Notes: generated by a model not told the origin, from the letters alone. A stretch of DNA of 7,085 nt from Pseudomonadota bacterium (GCA_023431725.1 JAEYVN010000227.1:1-7085), one strand, 5' to 3'. Shown: positions 1 through 5,790, counted from the stretch's first letter. Translations and numbers: made by a program.

Positions 1-652
1 CGAACTGGCTGCCCTTGTAGATGTCGAAATGAATCTGCCCGGACGGAATGCGGGCGTCGCCGACCTTGCCTTCGATCCGGATGCCGCCAGCCGGAATGTC
101 GAAGGTCTCACGGACCGTTTCCGCCCGAAGCTGCACCTTCTTGAGGGCCTGCGCCTGACCGATGCTGGCGTGGATGATGTAGCTGCCGGGCGGCAACAAC
201 ATGGTGGGCGCGGATGTCTTGTCCTCGCGAATCAGACGCATCGCCCCGGTGTTGTCGGGGCGCTCCGGATAGACGCGCCAGACGAGCCCACTCGGGATCT
301 GCGGCATGTCGCGCCCGAAACGCGCATTCAGATAGAGCGCGACCTGCCCCGCCGGAACGGCGGGAGCCGTCTGCTGCAGCGGCACGTTTGCCGGGCTGCG
401 CTCCATGAGCTGCGGCGGTGGCAGTGGCGCGACAGGTACTGGAATATTGGCTGGCGGCCGCAGGACATCGGACGGTCCTGGAACCGCGAGATTTGCGGCG
501 GGAGGCGCCGAACCCGGGCCAATTGGCATGGGCGCGCCCGAACCGGTGCTGCTGGTGAAGGGCTGCGCCAAGACCGGCACGATATGCAGGATCGTGATGG
601 CAAATGCCATCAGCGCCGCTGCCCGCCCGGCCGTCGCACCATGGAACCTCAT
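1..652 (-). CDS. Secreted proline-rich protein with beta-sandwich-like domain (3' end beyond window)
   Basis: An uninterrupted minus-strand frame starts at the ATG at 652-650 and stays open for 217 codons to the window edge, so the C-terminus is missing. Residues 1-29 look like a Sec signal peptide: Arg near the start, a hydrophobic core (AAALMAFAITILHIVPVLA), then a likely cut after VLA-29. There is no lipobox Cys, so the product is probably soluble and periplasmic. Residues 31-101 are a Pro/Ala-rich low-complexity linker. From about 103 a compact segment begins with VALYLNARFG, SGLVWRVYPE and LPPGSYIIHASIGQA, which resembles a carboxypeptidase-regulatory or Cna-B-like beta-sandwich. That resemblance is inferred from the L-PPG-Y turn. 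I have seen similar hypothetical proteins in Bradyrhizobium relatives but know no function. The reading frame continues open upstream of the ATG without another ATG; the chosen start gives a clean signal peptide, although no strong Shine-Dalgarno sequence precedes it. Confidence 0.82.
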   Translation of the reverse strand, partial: MRFHGATAGRAAALMAFAITILHIVPVLAQPFTSSTGSGAPMPIGPGSAPPAANLAVPGPSDVLRPPANIPVPVAPLPPPQLMERSPANVPLQQTAPAVPAGQVALYLNARFGRDMPQIPSGLVWRVYPERPDNTGAMRLIREDKTSAPTMLLPPGSYIIHASIGQAQALKKVQLRAETVRETFDIPAGGIRIEGKVGDARIPSGQIHFDIYKGSQF

Positions 653-716
653 GGCCGCGTTGTCGGCGGAAATCGCGGCGAATTCAAGCCTCGTGTGGTT
701 TACCGCACATTTGTAA

Positions 717-748
717 CAGGAAAGCGGCTGTGATAGCCGCATCACATC
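717..748 (+). promoter_or_regulatory. Distant Shine-Dalgarno plus hairpin ahead of the nitroreductase start
   Basis: The only SD-like string before the nitroreductase ATG is AGGAAA at 718-723, 25 nt upstream, which is too far for normal initiation. Immediately after it lies a perfect 6-bp hairpin: GCGGCT at 724-729, loop GTGAT, AGCCGC at 735-740. If the hairpin folds, the effective spacing between SD and ATG shrinks to 8 nt. A competing 5-bp pairing (GTGAT 730-734 with ATCAC 741-745) overlaps it. The geometry is visible in the sequence; its role is inference. Confidence 0.35.
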
Positions 749-1318
749 ATGACTGAAGCCCTGCCCCTGCTCTCCACTCGCCGTTCGGTCAAGCCGATCG
801 AATTGACCGGCCCCGCGCCCACCGAAGCAGATATCGAAACGCTTCTCACCATCGCATCCCGGGTTCCCGATCACGGGAAACTGGCACCGTGGCGCTTCAT
901 CCTGTTCGAGGGCGATGCCCGCAAGCAGATCGGCGAAAAGCTCGTGGAGGCGTTCAAGGCGGACCGGCCGCACGCGACCGCAGACCAGATCGAATTCGAG
1001 CGCGGTCGCTTTGCGCGTGCGCCGCTGGTCATCGGCGTCGTCAGCCGCTCGATCCAGCATCCGAAGATTCCGGAATGGGAGCAGGTCCTCTCGGCCGGCG
1101 CTGCGGCCATGAATCTCCTGACCGCGGCCCATGCGATGGGCTATGCCGGAAGCTGGATCACCGAATGGTACGCTTACGATCCGCGCATCCTGAAAGCGCT
1201 CGGCCTTCAGGACGGCGAGCGCATTGCCGGTTTCGTGCATATCGGACATCCGGCCAAGCCGCCGGAAGATCGCCCGCGACCGGCCTTGTCGGACATCGTG
1301 ACCCGTTACGGTCAGTAA
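749..1318 (+). CDS. Nitroreductase family protein, YdjA-like
   Basis: This is a 189-residue FMN-dependent oxidoreductase of the nitroreductase superfamily, closest in style to E. coli YdjA (183 residues). Family hallmarks are present: RRSVKP at 11-16, which binds the FMN phosphate; PDHGKLAPWRF at 40-50; RAPLVIGVVSR at 90-100; a P-WEQVLSAGAAAMNL segment at about 108-123; GYAGSW at 131-136; and a C-terminal GFVHIGHPAKPPEDRPRP segment at 161-178. Such enzymes are usually cytosolic homodimers that reduce nitro or quinone-like substrates with NAD(P)H; the substrate cannot be read from the sequence. The start is supported because the RRS motif sits at the usual distance from the N-terminus, although the ribosome-binding site is poor (see the hairpin at 717-748). 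It is divergent from the secreted protein on its left. Its stop codon is separated by 2 bp from the stop of the converging binding-protein gene. Confidence 0.93.
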   Translation: MTEALPLLSTRRSVKPIELTGPAPTEADIETLLTIASRVPDHGKLAPWRFILFEGDARKQIGEKLVEAFKADRPHATADQIEFERGRFARAPLVIGVVSRSIQHPKIPEWEQVLSAGAAAMNLLTAAHAMGYAGSWITEWYAYDPRILKALGLQDGERIAGFVHIGHPAKPPEDRPRPALSDIVTRYGQ

Positions 1319-1320
1319 AA

Positions 1321-2304
1321 TCAGTCGGGTGTAATCCCGGCCTCCTTCACGACCTTCTGCCACTTCGCGGTTTCCTCGACGAGGAAATCGCGCAGGCGCT
1401 CCGGCGTGCCGCCGCCAACAACGATGCCCTGCTTGCCGAGCCGCTCCTGCACCGAAGGCTGTGCCAGGATCTCGTTGATGACGGTGTTGTATTTCGCAAC
1501 CATGTCCTTCGGCGTGCCTTTTGGCGCCAGCACGCCATACCAGAGATCGACATGGAAGCCGGGCATGCCCTGCTCCGCCAACGAGGGCAATTCCGGCGCG
1601 ATCGGCTGACGATCCTTGGACGCCGTTGCGATCAGCTTGACCTGATTGTTGCGCGCCACCGGCAGGATGACGTGAATCGCCTGAAAGCCCGCATCGACAT
1701 GGCCGCCGACCAGATCCTGAGTCGCGCCGGCCGAGCCGCGATACGGAATGTGCTTCATGTCCGTCTTGGTGATCTGCTTGAACAGCTCCATCGCCAGATG
1801 ATGCGGCGTGCCATGCCCCGGTGATCCGTAATTGATCTTGCCCGGATTGGCCTTCGCATGGGCGATGAATTCCTGCGTGTTCTTCGCCGGCACCGACGGA
1901 TGCAGAGTCAACACAAGCGCCCCGCTGCCGGCGAATACGATCGGCTCGAAGCCCTTCAACGGATCGTAGGGCAAGGTCTTGAACAGCGCGACATTGTTGG
2001 TGAACGGATTGGTGGTCATCATGATGGTCTGACCATCCGGCTCGGCACGCATGGCCTGCGACGCACCAAGGCTGCCGCTCGCGCCCGGCTTGTTATCGAC
2101 CACGACCGGCTGGCCCCAGCGCTGCTGGAGTTCCTCGCTCAGAAGACGCGCCAGGATGTCAGGGCCGCTTCCGGGGGTGTAGGGAACGATGATCGTTATG
2201 GTTTTGCCCGCGGACTGCGCGTGGGCTCCGTTGATGCAGACCGTCCATGCCAGGGCGGTCAGTGCCGCGATAGACGACGCACGTAGTATAGATACGAAAT
2301 TCAT
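1321..2304 (-). CDS. Bug/TctC-family tripartite tricarboxylate transporter substrate-binding protein
   Basis: This is a periplasmic solute receptor of 327 residues, the normal Bug family length. Residues 1-29 form a signal peptide (hydrophobic ASSIAALTALAWTVCI, cut after AHA-29). The mature protein opens with KTITIIVPYTPGSGPDILARLL (34-55), the beta1-P-loop-helix entrance typical of Bug proteins. It continues with QPVVVDNKPGASGSLGA (65-81), NYGSPGHGTPHHLAMELF (158-175), HIPYRGSAGATQDLVGGHVDAGF (185-207) and WYGVLAPKGTP (255-265), all family landmarks. The frame can be extended upstream to 2358, but ATG at 2304-2302 is preferred: it is preceded by GAGGG (plus-strand 2308-2312) and gives a proper signal peptide. 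No TctA or TctB membrane gene is in the window, so it is an orphan receptor, as is common for this expanded family. Ligands are usually carboxylates or aromatic acids; the one here is unknown. It is divergent from the flavin reductase gene. Confidence 0.93.
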   Translation of the reverse strand: MNFVSILRASSIAALTALAWTVCINGAHAQSAGKTITIIVPYTPGSGPDILARLLSEELQQRWGQPVVVDNKPGASGSLGASQAMRAEPDGQTIMMTTNPFTNNVALFKTLPYDPLKGFEPIVFAGSGALVLTLHPSVPAKNTQEFIAHAKANPGKINYGSPGHGTPHHLAMELFKQITKTDMKHIPYRGSAGATQDLVGGHVDAGFQAIHVILPVARNNQVKLIATASKDRQPIAPELPSLAEQGMPGFHVDLWYGVLAPKGTPKDMVAKYNTVINEILAQPSVQERLGKQGIVVGGGTPERLRDFLVEETAKWQKVVKEAGITPD

Positions 2305-2387
2305 TTTCCCTCGCCCTAGTCTTGCGGGCGCTTCTGATCGGCGCCTCGTCTTCGTCATAACTGATCCACCCGAGACCGGAAACCTTC
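2305..2387. promoter_or_regulatory. Divergent intergenic region between Bug receptor and flavin reductase
   Basis: These 83 bp must contain the start signals of both outward-facing genes. On the minus side GAGGG (2308-2312) serves the Bug gene. On the plus side GGAAA (2378-2382) lies about 5-7 nt before the flavin reductase ATG. CTGATC occurs twice, once near each end, as a weak direct repeat. I could not identify convincing -35/-10 boxes on either strand. Confidence 0.4.
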
Positions 2388-2993
2388 ATGTTCTACGACG
2401 CGCGCAAGAACGATCACGGCCTGCCACACGATCCGGTCAAAGCGATTATTGCACCGCGTCCGATCGGCTGGATCACGTCGATGAGCGCGAAGGGCGAGAT
2501 CAACCTTGCGCCCTACTCGTTCTTCAATGGCGTTTCGAGCCGGCCGTCGGTTGTCATGTTCTCGAGCGAAGGCCGAAAGGACTCGCTCGCCTTCATCACC
2601 GAGACGAAGGAGTTCGTCTGCAATCTCGCGACCTGGGATCTGCGCGATGCCATGAACAGGACATCGGCACCAATGGCGCGCGGTGTGAACGAGATGGAAC
2701 AAGCCGGACTGGCTGCGGCACCGTCACGTCTGGTGAAGCCGCCGCGCGTCGCGGCATCGCCCTGCGCACTGGAATGTCAGCTTCTCCAGATCGTGCCGAT
2801 CAATGACATCGAAGGCCGCTCGATCGATTGCCACGTGGTGTTCGGGCAAGTGATCGGCGTCCATATCGATGATCAGTTCATCAAGGACGGGCTGCTCGAT
2901 ACCGCCGCCATGAAGCCGATCGCGCGCTGCGGCTACCATAATTACGCCGTGGTCGAGAGCGAGTTCCGGCTTGTCCGTCCCAGCAGGGCCTGA
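2388..2993 (+). CDS. Flavin reductase-like domain protein (FMN-binding split barrel)
   Basis: This is a 201-residue cytosolic protein of the flavin reductase-like (DIM6/NTAB) family, which binds FMN in a split beta-barrel dimer. Visible motifs are APRPIGWITSMSAKGEINLAP (22-42); SFFNGVSSRPSVVMFSS (44-60), the flavin-contact strand; KDSLAFI (64-70); EFVCNLAT (75-82); and, after ECQL (129-132), GRSIDCHVVFGQVIGVHI (143-160). It ends with ARCGYHNYAVV (179-189), the conserved tail of this subfamily. Members of this branch are often single-component proteins of unknown substrate; some supply reduced flavin to a partner monooxygenase, but none is in the window. The start has a moderate SD and the protein begins directly with the family's MFYD-type N-terminus. 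It is divergent from the Bug receptor and is followed by an 87-bp gap before the patatin gene on the same strand. Confidence 0.9.
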   Translation: MFYDARKNDHGLPHDPVKAIIAPRPIGWITSMSAKGEINLAPYSFFNGVSSRPSVVMFSSEGRKDSLAFITETKEFVCNLATWDLRDAMNRTSAPMARGVNEMEQAGLAAAPSRLVKPPRVAASPCALECQLLQIVPINDIEGRSIDCHVVFGQVIGVHIDDQFIKDGLLDTAAMKPIARCGYHNYAVVESEFRLVRPSRA

Positions 2994-3068
2994 CGCTTCC
3001 TTCACCATTCACGCAAATTTTCGGCAAATCCCCTTGTTTCGAACCATCCGCCGCCCAATCATCTCGAT

Positions 3069-3083
3069 AGAGGGATAACCGTG
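3069..3083 (+). promoter_or_regulatory. Shine-Dalgarno supporting a GTG start for the patatin gene
   Basis: AGAGGG at 3069-3074 lies 6 nt before the GTG at 3081-3083. No in-frame ATG occurs until residue 79, well past the essential GGGAARG motif, so this GTG is the translational start. Confidence 0.75.
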
Positions 3084-4076
3084 TTCCAGGCTCTGATCCG
3101 CCGCACCGCGAATGGTGACCGCGCCGTCGAGGCGACGACCGAGAGGAAATCACCGCCCAAGCCGAGTGTCGGGCTTGCCTTGGGCGGCGGCGCAGCGCGT
3201 GGTTTCGCCCATATCGGTGTGCTGCGTGTCCTCGCCGAACACGGCATCGAACCAGACATCGTAGTCGGCACCTCCATCGGGGCCGTTGTCGGTGCCTGCT
3301 ACGCACACGGAAAGATGCCCGAACTGGAAGACTGGTCCCGCGGGCTCACGACACGTGGCGTCTTAAGTTATCTCGATGTCAGTCTGGGCGGCTCAGGATT
3401 GATCGGCGGCGACAGGGTGGCGGCACGTCTCCAGAGCACCCTGGGCGATACGCTGATCGAGGATCTGCCGAAACGTTACGCCTGCATCGCGACCGAGCTC
3501 GGAACCGGTCATGAAATCTGGCTGACGCATGGACGCATTGTCGATGCCGCAAAAGCATCCTACGCGTTGCCGGGTATCTTTACGCCTGTCCATCTTGGCG
3601 GACGCTGGCTGGTGGATGGAGCGCTTGTTAATCCAGTACCGGTATCGGCGGCACGCGCGCTTGGTGCCCGTCTCGTGATCGCCGTCAATCTCAACAGCGA
3701 TCTTTTTGGACGCGGCGGCACCATCGCCAATCACGGCACTGACGAGGAGGATGAGCGCGTCCTCCACGAGATGCGCGCACGCCCGGAGGGAATACGCCGT
3801 ATTCTCAGTCCTGAGTTTTTGCTGAAGCGGCAACTCGTCAACAACCGACGCAGCCCAAGCATTCTCAGTGTTATGGGTGATGCCTTCAACATCATGCAGG
3901 ATCGCGTCACGCGATCGCGGCTTGCCGGCGATCCGCCGGACGTGATGATTTCGCCGCGTCTGGGGAAAATCGGATTGTTCGACTTTCACCGCGCGCATGA
4001 AGCGATCGAGATCGGCGCACATGCTGCCGAACGGTCGATCGAGGACGTTGCTGAAGCCATCGCCGCCCTGACGTGA
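3081..4076 (+). CDS. Patatin-like phospholipase, RssA-type
   Basis: This is a 331-residue serine acyl hydrolase of the patatin family, bacterial RssA/YchK branch. All catalytic elements are present: the oxyanion-hole loop GGGAARG at 35-41, the nucleophile elbow GTSIG at 63-67 (Ser65), and the catalytic Asp in DGA at 179-181 (Asp179), giving a Ser-Asp dyad. GLALGG (31-36), FAHIGVLRVLAEHGI (42-56) and the ALPGIFTPV stretch (162-170) match the family core. Residues 1-28 are a charged, probably disordered N-terminal extension with no signal peptide, so a cytosolic or membrane-peripheral lipase or phospholipase is expected. The region after about residue 205, including DEEDERVLHEMRARPEG, is longer and less conserved and may handle membrane binding or regulation. 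The gene uses GTG with a good SD. It converges on the CBS gene across 38 bp. The lipid substrate is unknown. Confidence 0.93.
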   Translation: MFQALIRRTANGDRAVEATTERKSPPKPSVGLALGGGAARGFAHIGVLRVLAEHGIEPDIVVGTSIGAVVGACYAHGKMPELEDWSRGLTTRGVLSYLDVSLGGSGLIGGDRVAARLQSTLGDTLIEDLPKRYACIATELGTGHEIWLTHGRIVDAAKASYALPGIFTPVHLGGRWLVDGALVNPVPVSAARALGARLVIAVNLNSDLFGRGGTIANHGTDEEDERVLHEMRARPEGIRRILSPEFLLKRQLVNNRRSPSILSVMGDAFNIMQDRVTRSRLAGDPPDVMISPRLGKIGLFDFHRAHEAIEIGAHAAERSIEDVAEAIAALT

Positions 4077-4082
4077 CGGCGA
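4060..4082 (+). terminator. Possible weak terminator at the end of the patatin gene
   Basis: TCGCCG (4060-4065) and CGGCGA (4077-4082) form a 6-bp GC-rich stem around the patatin stop codon with an 11-nt loop. The downstream tract (TTCAACTTTCT) is only partly T-rich. The stem overlaps coding sequence, so it may be incidental. No better terminator is visible between these convergent genes. Confidence 0.22.
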
Positions 4083-4114
4083 CACTTCAACTTTCTAAAG
4101 CGCGTCCGTAACGA

Positions 4115-4546
4115 TCAGGCGGTCTGGATATAGTCCCGCAGCGCATCCTGCTCATGTTCGAGTTGCGCCAGCCTCATTTTCACGACGTCGCCGATCGAGA
4201 TGATGCCGACCATGCGCTCGTTATCGAGAACGGGCAGATGGCGGAACTTGCCTGTCGTCATCCGCTCCATGATCTCGCCCATCTTGTCGTTGGGCTCGCA
4301 GGTCACGACCCTGCGCGTCATCACCTCCGTCAAAGGCATATCGAGAGCCGCCGCACCATGCGATCCGAACGTGCGAACGATATCGCGTTCTGAAACGATC
4401 CCCGTGATACGATCGCCAGCGCCGGTGATCACAAGTGCGCCGATCTTGCGCTCGCACAGCATCCGGATGGCGTCCGCAACCTTCGCGGTCGGCGCGATCG
4501 TCGCAACGTCGCTGCCCTTCTGAGATAGGATCGCCTGCACAGTCAT
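4115..4546 (-). CDS. Two-CBS-domain protein
   Basis: This 143-residue protein consists almost entirely of one Bateman module. CBS1 spans about 4-62 and ends with ITGIVSERDIVR (47-58). CBS2 spans about 73-125, beginning PLTEVMTRRVVTCEPNDK (71-88) and ending MVGIISIGDVVK (112-123). The G-[IV]-[IV]-S-x-x-D pattern at the end of each domain is the ribose/phosphate-binding signature, so an adenine nucleotide or related ligand is expected. A C-terminal charged helix (MRLAQLEHEQDALRDYIQTA, 124-143) may mediate dimerisation or partner contacts. Stand-alone CBS proteins of this kind are usually cytosolic regulators; no effector domain is fused here. GGGAGG (plus-strand 4555-4560) lies 8 nt before the ATG, strongly supporting the start. 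It follows the rhomboid gene on the same strand after 131 bp that contain a hairpin, so co-transcription is uncertain. Confidence 0.92.
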   Translation of the reverse strand: MTVQAILSQKGSDVATIAPTAKVADAIRMLCERKIGALVITGAGDRITGIVSERDIVRTFGSHGAAALDMPLTEVMTRRVVTCEPNDKMGEIMERMTTGKFRHLPVLDNERMVGIISIGDVVKMRLAQLEHEQDALRDYIQTA

Positions 4547-4635
4547 TAGGTTCGCCTCCCTTGATTAAGACGCGAGCCAGAGACGGGCCGCACCCGCGCC
4601 TGAACGACAACCGTAGAGACGATCAAGTGTTCCAC

Positions 4636-4659
4636 GTCGCTGGCACCTTGGCCAGCGAC
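4636..4659 (-). terminator. 9-bp perfect hairpin downstream of the rhomboid gene
   Basis: GTCGCTGGC (4636-4644) and GCCAGCGAC (4651-4659) form a perfect 9-bp, GC-rich stem with a 6-nt loop, 18 nt past the rhomboid stop codon. On the minus strand it is followed by GTGGAACACTTG, with no T run, so it is not a canonical intrinsic terminator. It could be a weak terminator, an mRNA 3'-end stabiliser or a dyad operator in front of the CBS gene. Confidence 0.45.
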
Positions 4660-4677
4660 AGATGTGCTGCAACGCAA

Positions 4678-5427
4678 TCAGGCGGCGCGCGACGGTGGAT
4701 CGTTCCGGTAGGACCGTGTTTTTACCGGATCGAACAGGCTGAACAGCAACAAGCCCGCAACAAAGCCGCCGACATGCGCTTGCCACGCGACCGATTGTTC
4801 GGCGCCGATGATGGGAAGCGAACCAAGGCCAAACAGCAAATTTAGTCCAAACCACACGGCGATGAACGCCAGGATGCGCGTATCGCGCAATGCTTCAGAC
4901 AGGGTCAAGGCCGGCATTCGATATGCTTCATTGGAGCCACCGAACCGCAAAGGACCGCTGAAGGCAAAACGCATCGCACCAGACATCATTCCGGAAATGG
5001 TGCCCGACGCGCCGACCATCGGCACCAATTGGCCGAAGTGAGTCACGAGATGCGCGAGTGCGCCGGCAGCCGCCGTGACCGCGCAAAACGCAAGGAAACG
5101 CCACGGACCGAACCGGCGCGCGACCGGTGCGCCGAAGGCCAAGAGCCAGATCGCATTGAAGCCGAGATGCATCCAGTCGGCGTGGATCAGCGCATAGGTG
5201 ACGAAAGTCCAGACGTCGCCGCCAAGACCACCCGGCCATACCGCGTTGGCGACAATATTGGCGTCGTAACGGGCCGGAATAAACGCGAACAGCAGAAGAA
5301 ACTCAACTTCTGCGTTCTCCGACATGAACAGTCGGGCAATGTGGACGACTAACAGGACGACGAGCGTGCCGACCAAAACGGCGGGCACATTCAGGATGGG
5401 TTCGCGACGGGGTATGGGAGAGAGCAT
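4678..5427 (-). CDS. Rhomboid family intramembrane serine protease
   Basis: This is a 249-residue polytopic inner-membrane protease. The rhomboid core is complete: HADWMHLGFNAIWLLAFG (82-99) carries the H-x4-H-x3-N pattern (His82, His87, Asn91) of TM2; VGASGTISGMM (138-148) holds the catalytic Ser141 in GASG; and AWQAHVGGFVAGLL (214-227) holds the catalytic His218 of TM6. Membrane segments are visible near 13-33, 73-100, 110-127, 136-153, 184-204 and 215-232, the six-TM arrangement. The loop WPGGLGGDVWTFVTYALIHADWMH corresponds to the L1 region with its W-R/T-x-x-T-like entry. The cytosolic C-terminal tail (233-249) is short and basic. The substrate is unknown. The start at 5427 has only a weak SD (GGAT, 10 nt upstream), but starting later at Met35 would remove TM1. 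Upstream lies the noncoding region with a minus-strand terminator, which would insulate this gene from antisense or upstream transcription. Confidence 0.93.
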   Translation of the reverse strand: MLSPIPRREPILNVPAVLVGTLVVLLVVHIARLFMSENAEVEFLLLFAFIPARYDANIVANAVWPGGLGGDVWTFVTYALIHADWMHLGFNAIWLLAFGAPVARRFGPWRFLAFCAVTAAAGALAHLVTHFGQLVPMVGASGTISGMMSGAMRFAFSGPLRFGGSNEAYRMPALTLSEALRDTRILAFIAVWFGLNLLFGLGSLPIIGAEQSVAWQAHVGGFVAGLLLFSLFDPVKTRSYRNDPPSRAA

Positions 5428-5520
5428 TCGGGCGGTTATCCAGAGCGATAGGTCGCCCTTGGTGGCGATATATTCAAGAGAAATCGAAGAATTGGTTGCT
5501 GATTACCGGAAACGATCGCC

Positions 5521-5557
5521 AAAAAAAGCAGCGGGGAGAGCTTTCGCCCTCCCCGCT
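5521..5557 (-). terminator. Strong intrinsic terminator facing the minus strand
   Basis: AGCGGGGAG (5530-5538) pairs perfectly with CTCCCCGCT (5549-5557). The stem continues after an A-C mismatch by two more pairs (GC/GC) around a 4-nt loop. On the minus strand the stem is followed by GC and then seven T (5527-5521), a textbook rho-independent terminator. On the plus strand there is no T tract after the stem, so it works in one direction only. No recognisable minus-strand gene lies upstream of it. The first gene to the right, at 5847, is on the plus strand. Confidence 0.82.
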
Positions 5558-5579
5558 ACTGTCCCAACGTGAAACGAGG

Positions 5580-5696
5580 TCACGTCCCCTTATTACGTCT
5601 GGTCGCATTTCCAAGCGCCGCAGCGCTCGTCGTCTGGTTCGCCGGCGATCCTAGCGGCCTGATCCTTTGCGTCCAGCGCAAGCTGCCATTAACCAT
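5580..5696 (-). CDS. Candidate small ORF (38 aa) just upstream of the orphan terminator
   Basis: ATG at 5696-5694 opens a 38-codon frame (MVNGSLRWTQRIRPLG...) that stops with TGA at 5582-5580, about 22 nt before the terminator stem. No SD is visible. A second minus-strand frame over the same DNA has no start but reads LALDAKDQAARIAGEPDDE and ends in two consecutive TAA codons, which is more protein-like in composition. One extra base after MVNGSLR would join the two as MVNGSLR-LDAKDQAARIAGEPDDE. This could be a tiny gene, a frameshifted remnant or chance. Position ahead of a real terminator is the main support. Confidence 0.2.
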   Translation of the reverse strand: MVNGSLRWTQRIRPLGSPANQTTSAAALGNATRRNKGT

Positions 5697-5702
5697 AACA
5701 GC

Positions 5703-5755
5703 GCCCGGCGGAGGATATCAGCAGGTTGCCTCGGACGCCGGGCACGCGACCTGCT
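5703..5755 (+). ncRNA. Candidate structured RNA: interlocking stems (pseudoknot or switch)
   Basis: Stem A pairs GCCCGGCG (5703-5710) with CGCCGGGC (5736-5743), 8 bp perfect. Stem B pairs AGCAGGTTGC (5720-5729) with GCGACCTGCT (5746-5755), 10 bp with one pair that is G-U only in plus-strand RNA. The order A-B-A'-B' means the two stems interlock. With linkers of 9, 6 and 2 nt, a full H-type pseudoknot looks strained, so mutually exclusive hairpins are also possible. The G-U pair favours the plus strand, where this would be the 5' leader of the PAS gene starting 92 nt downstream. It does not match any riboswitch class I know. Confidence 0.35.
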
Positions 5756-5790
5756 CCTTTGGCTTGCCCTTCGCTGTTACACGGCCTTTC

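Noticed and set aside
29..733. Long plus-strand ORF (234 aa) opposite the secreted protein
   Set aside because: It is Arg/Gly-rich and without domain features, lies antisense to a gene with signal peptide and coherent domain, and extends through the divergent promoter region.
889..1824. 311-aa plus-strand ORF across the nitroreductase and the Bug gene
   Set aside because: It is an out-of-frame shadow of the nitroreductase and then antisense to the Bug receptor; its composition is Arg-rich and no family is recognisable.
2305..2358. Upstream extension of the Bug receptor to an ATG at 2358
   Set aside because: It would bury the signal peptide behind a highly charged 18-residue stretch (MTKTRRRSEAPARLGRGK) and ignore the GAGGG site directly before the ATG at 2304.
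5703..5760. SAM-II, SAH or preQ1-type pseudoknot riboswitch
   Set aside because: The interlocking topology is similar, but the conserved core sequences of these classes as I know them are absent, and the downstream gene is not a metabolic gene of those pathways.
5521..5760. Known small RNA (4.5S/SRP, 6S, tmRNA) ending at the orphan terminator
   Set aside because: I could not find the SRP GGAAG/AGCA core, a 6S-like long closing stem with central bubble, or tmRNA tRNA-like ends on the minus strand.
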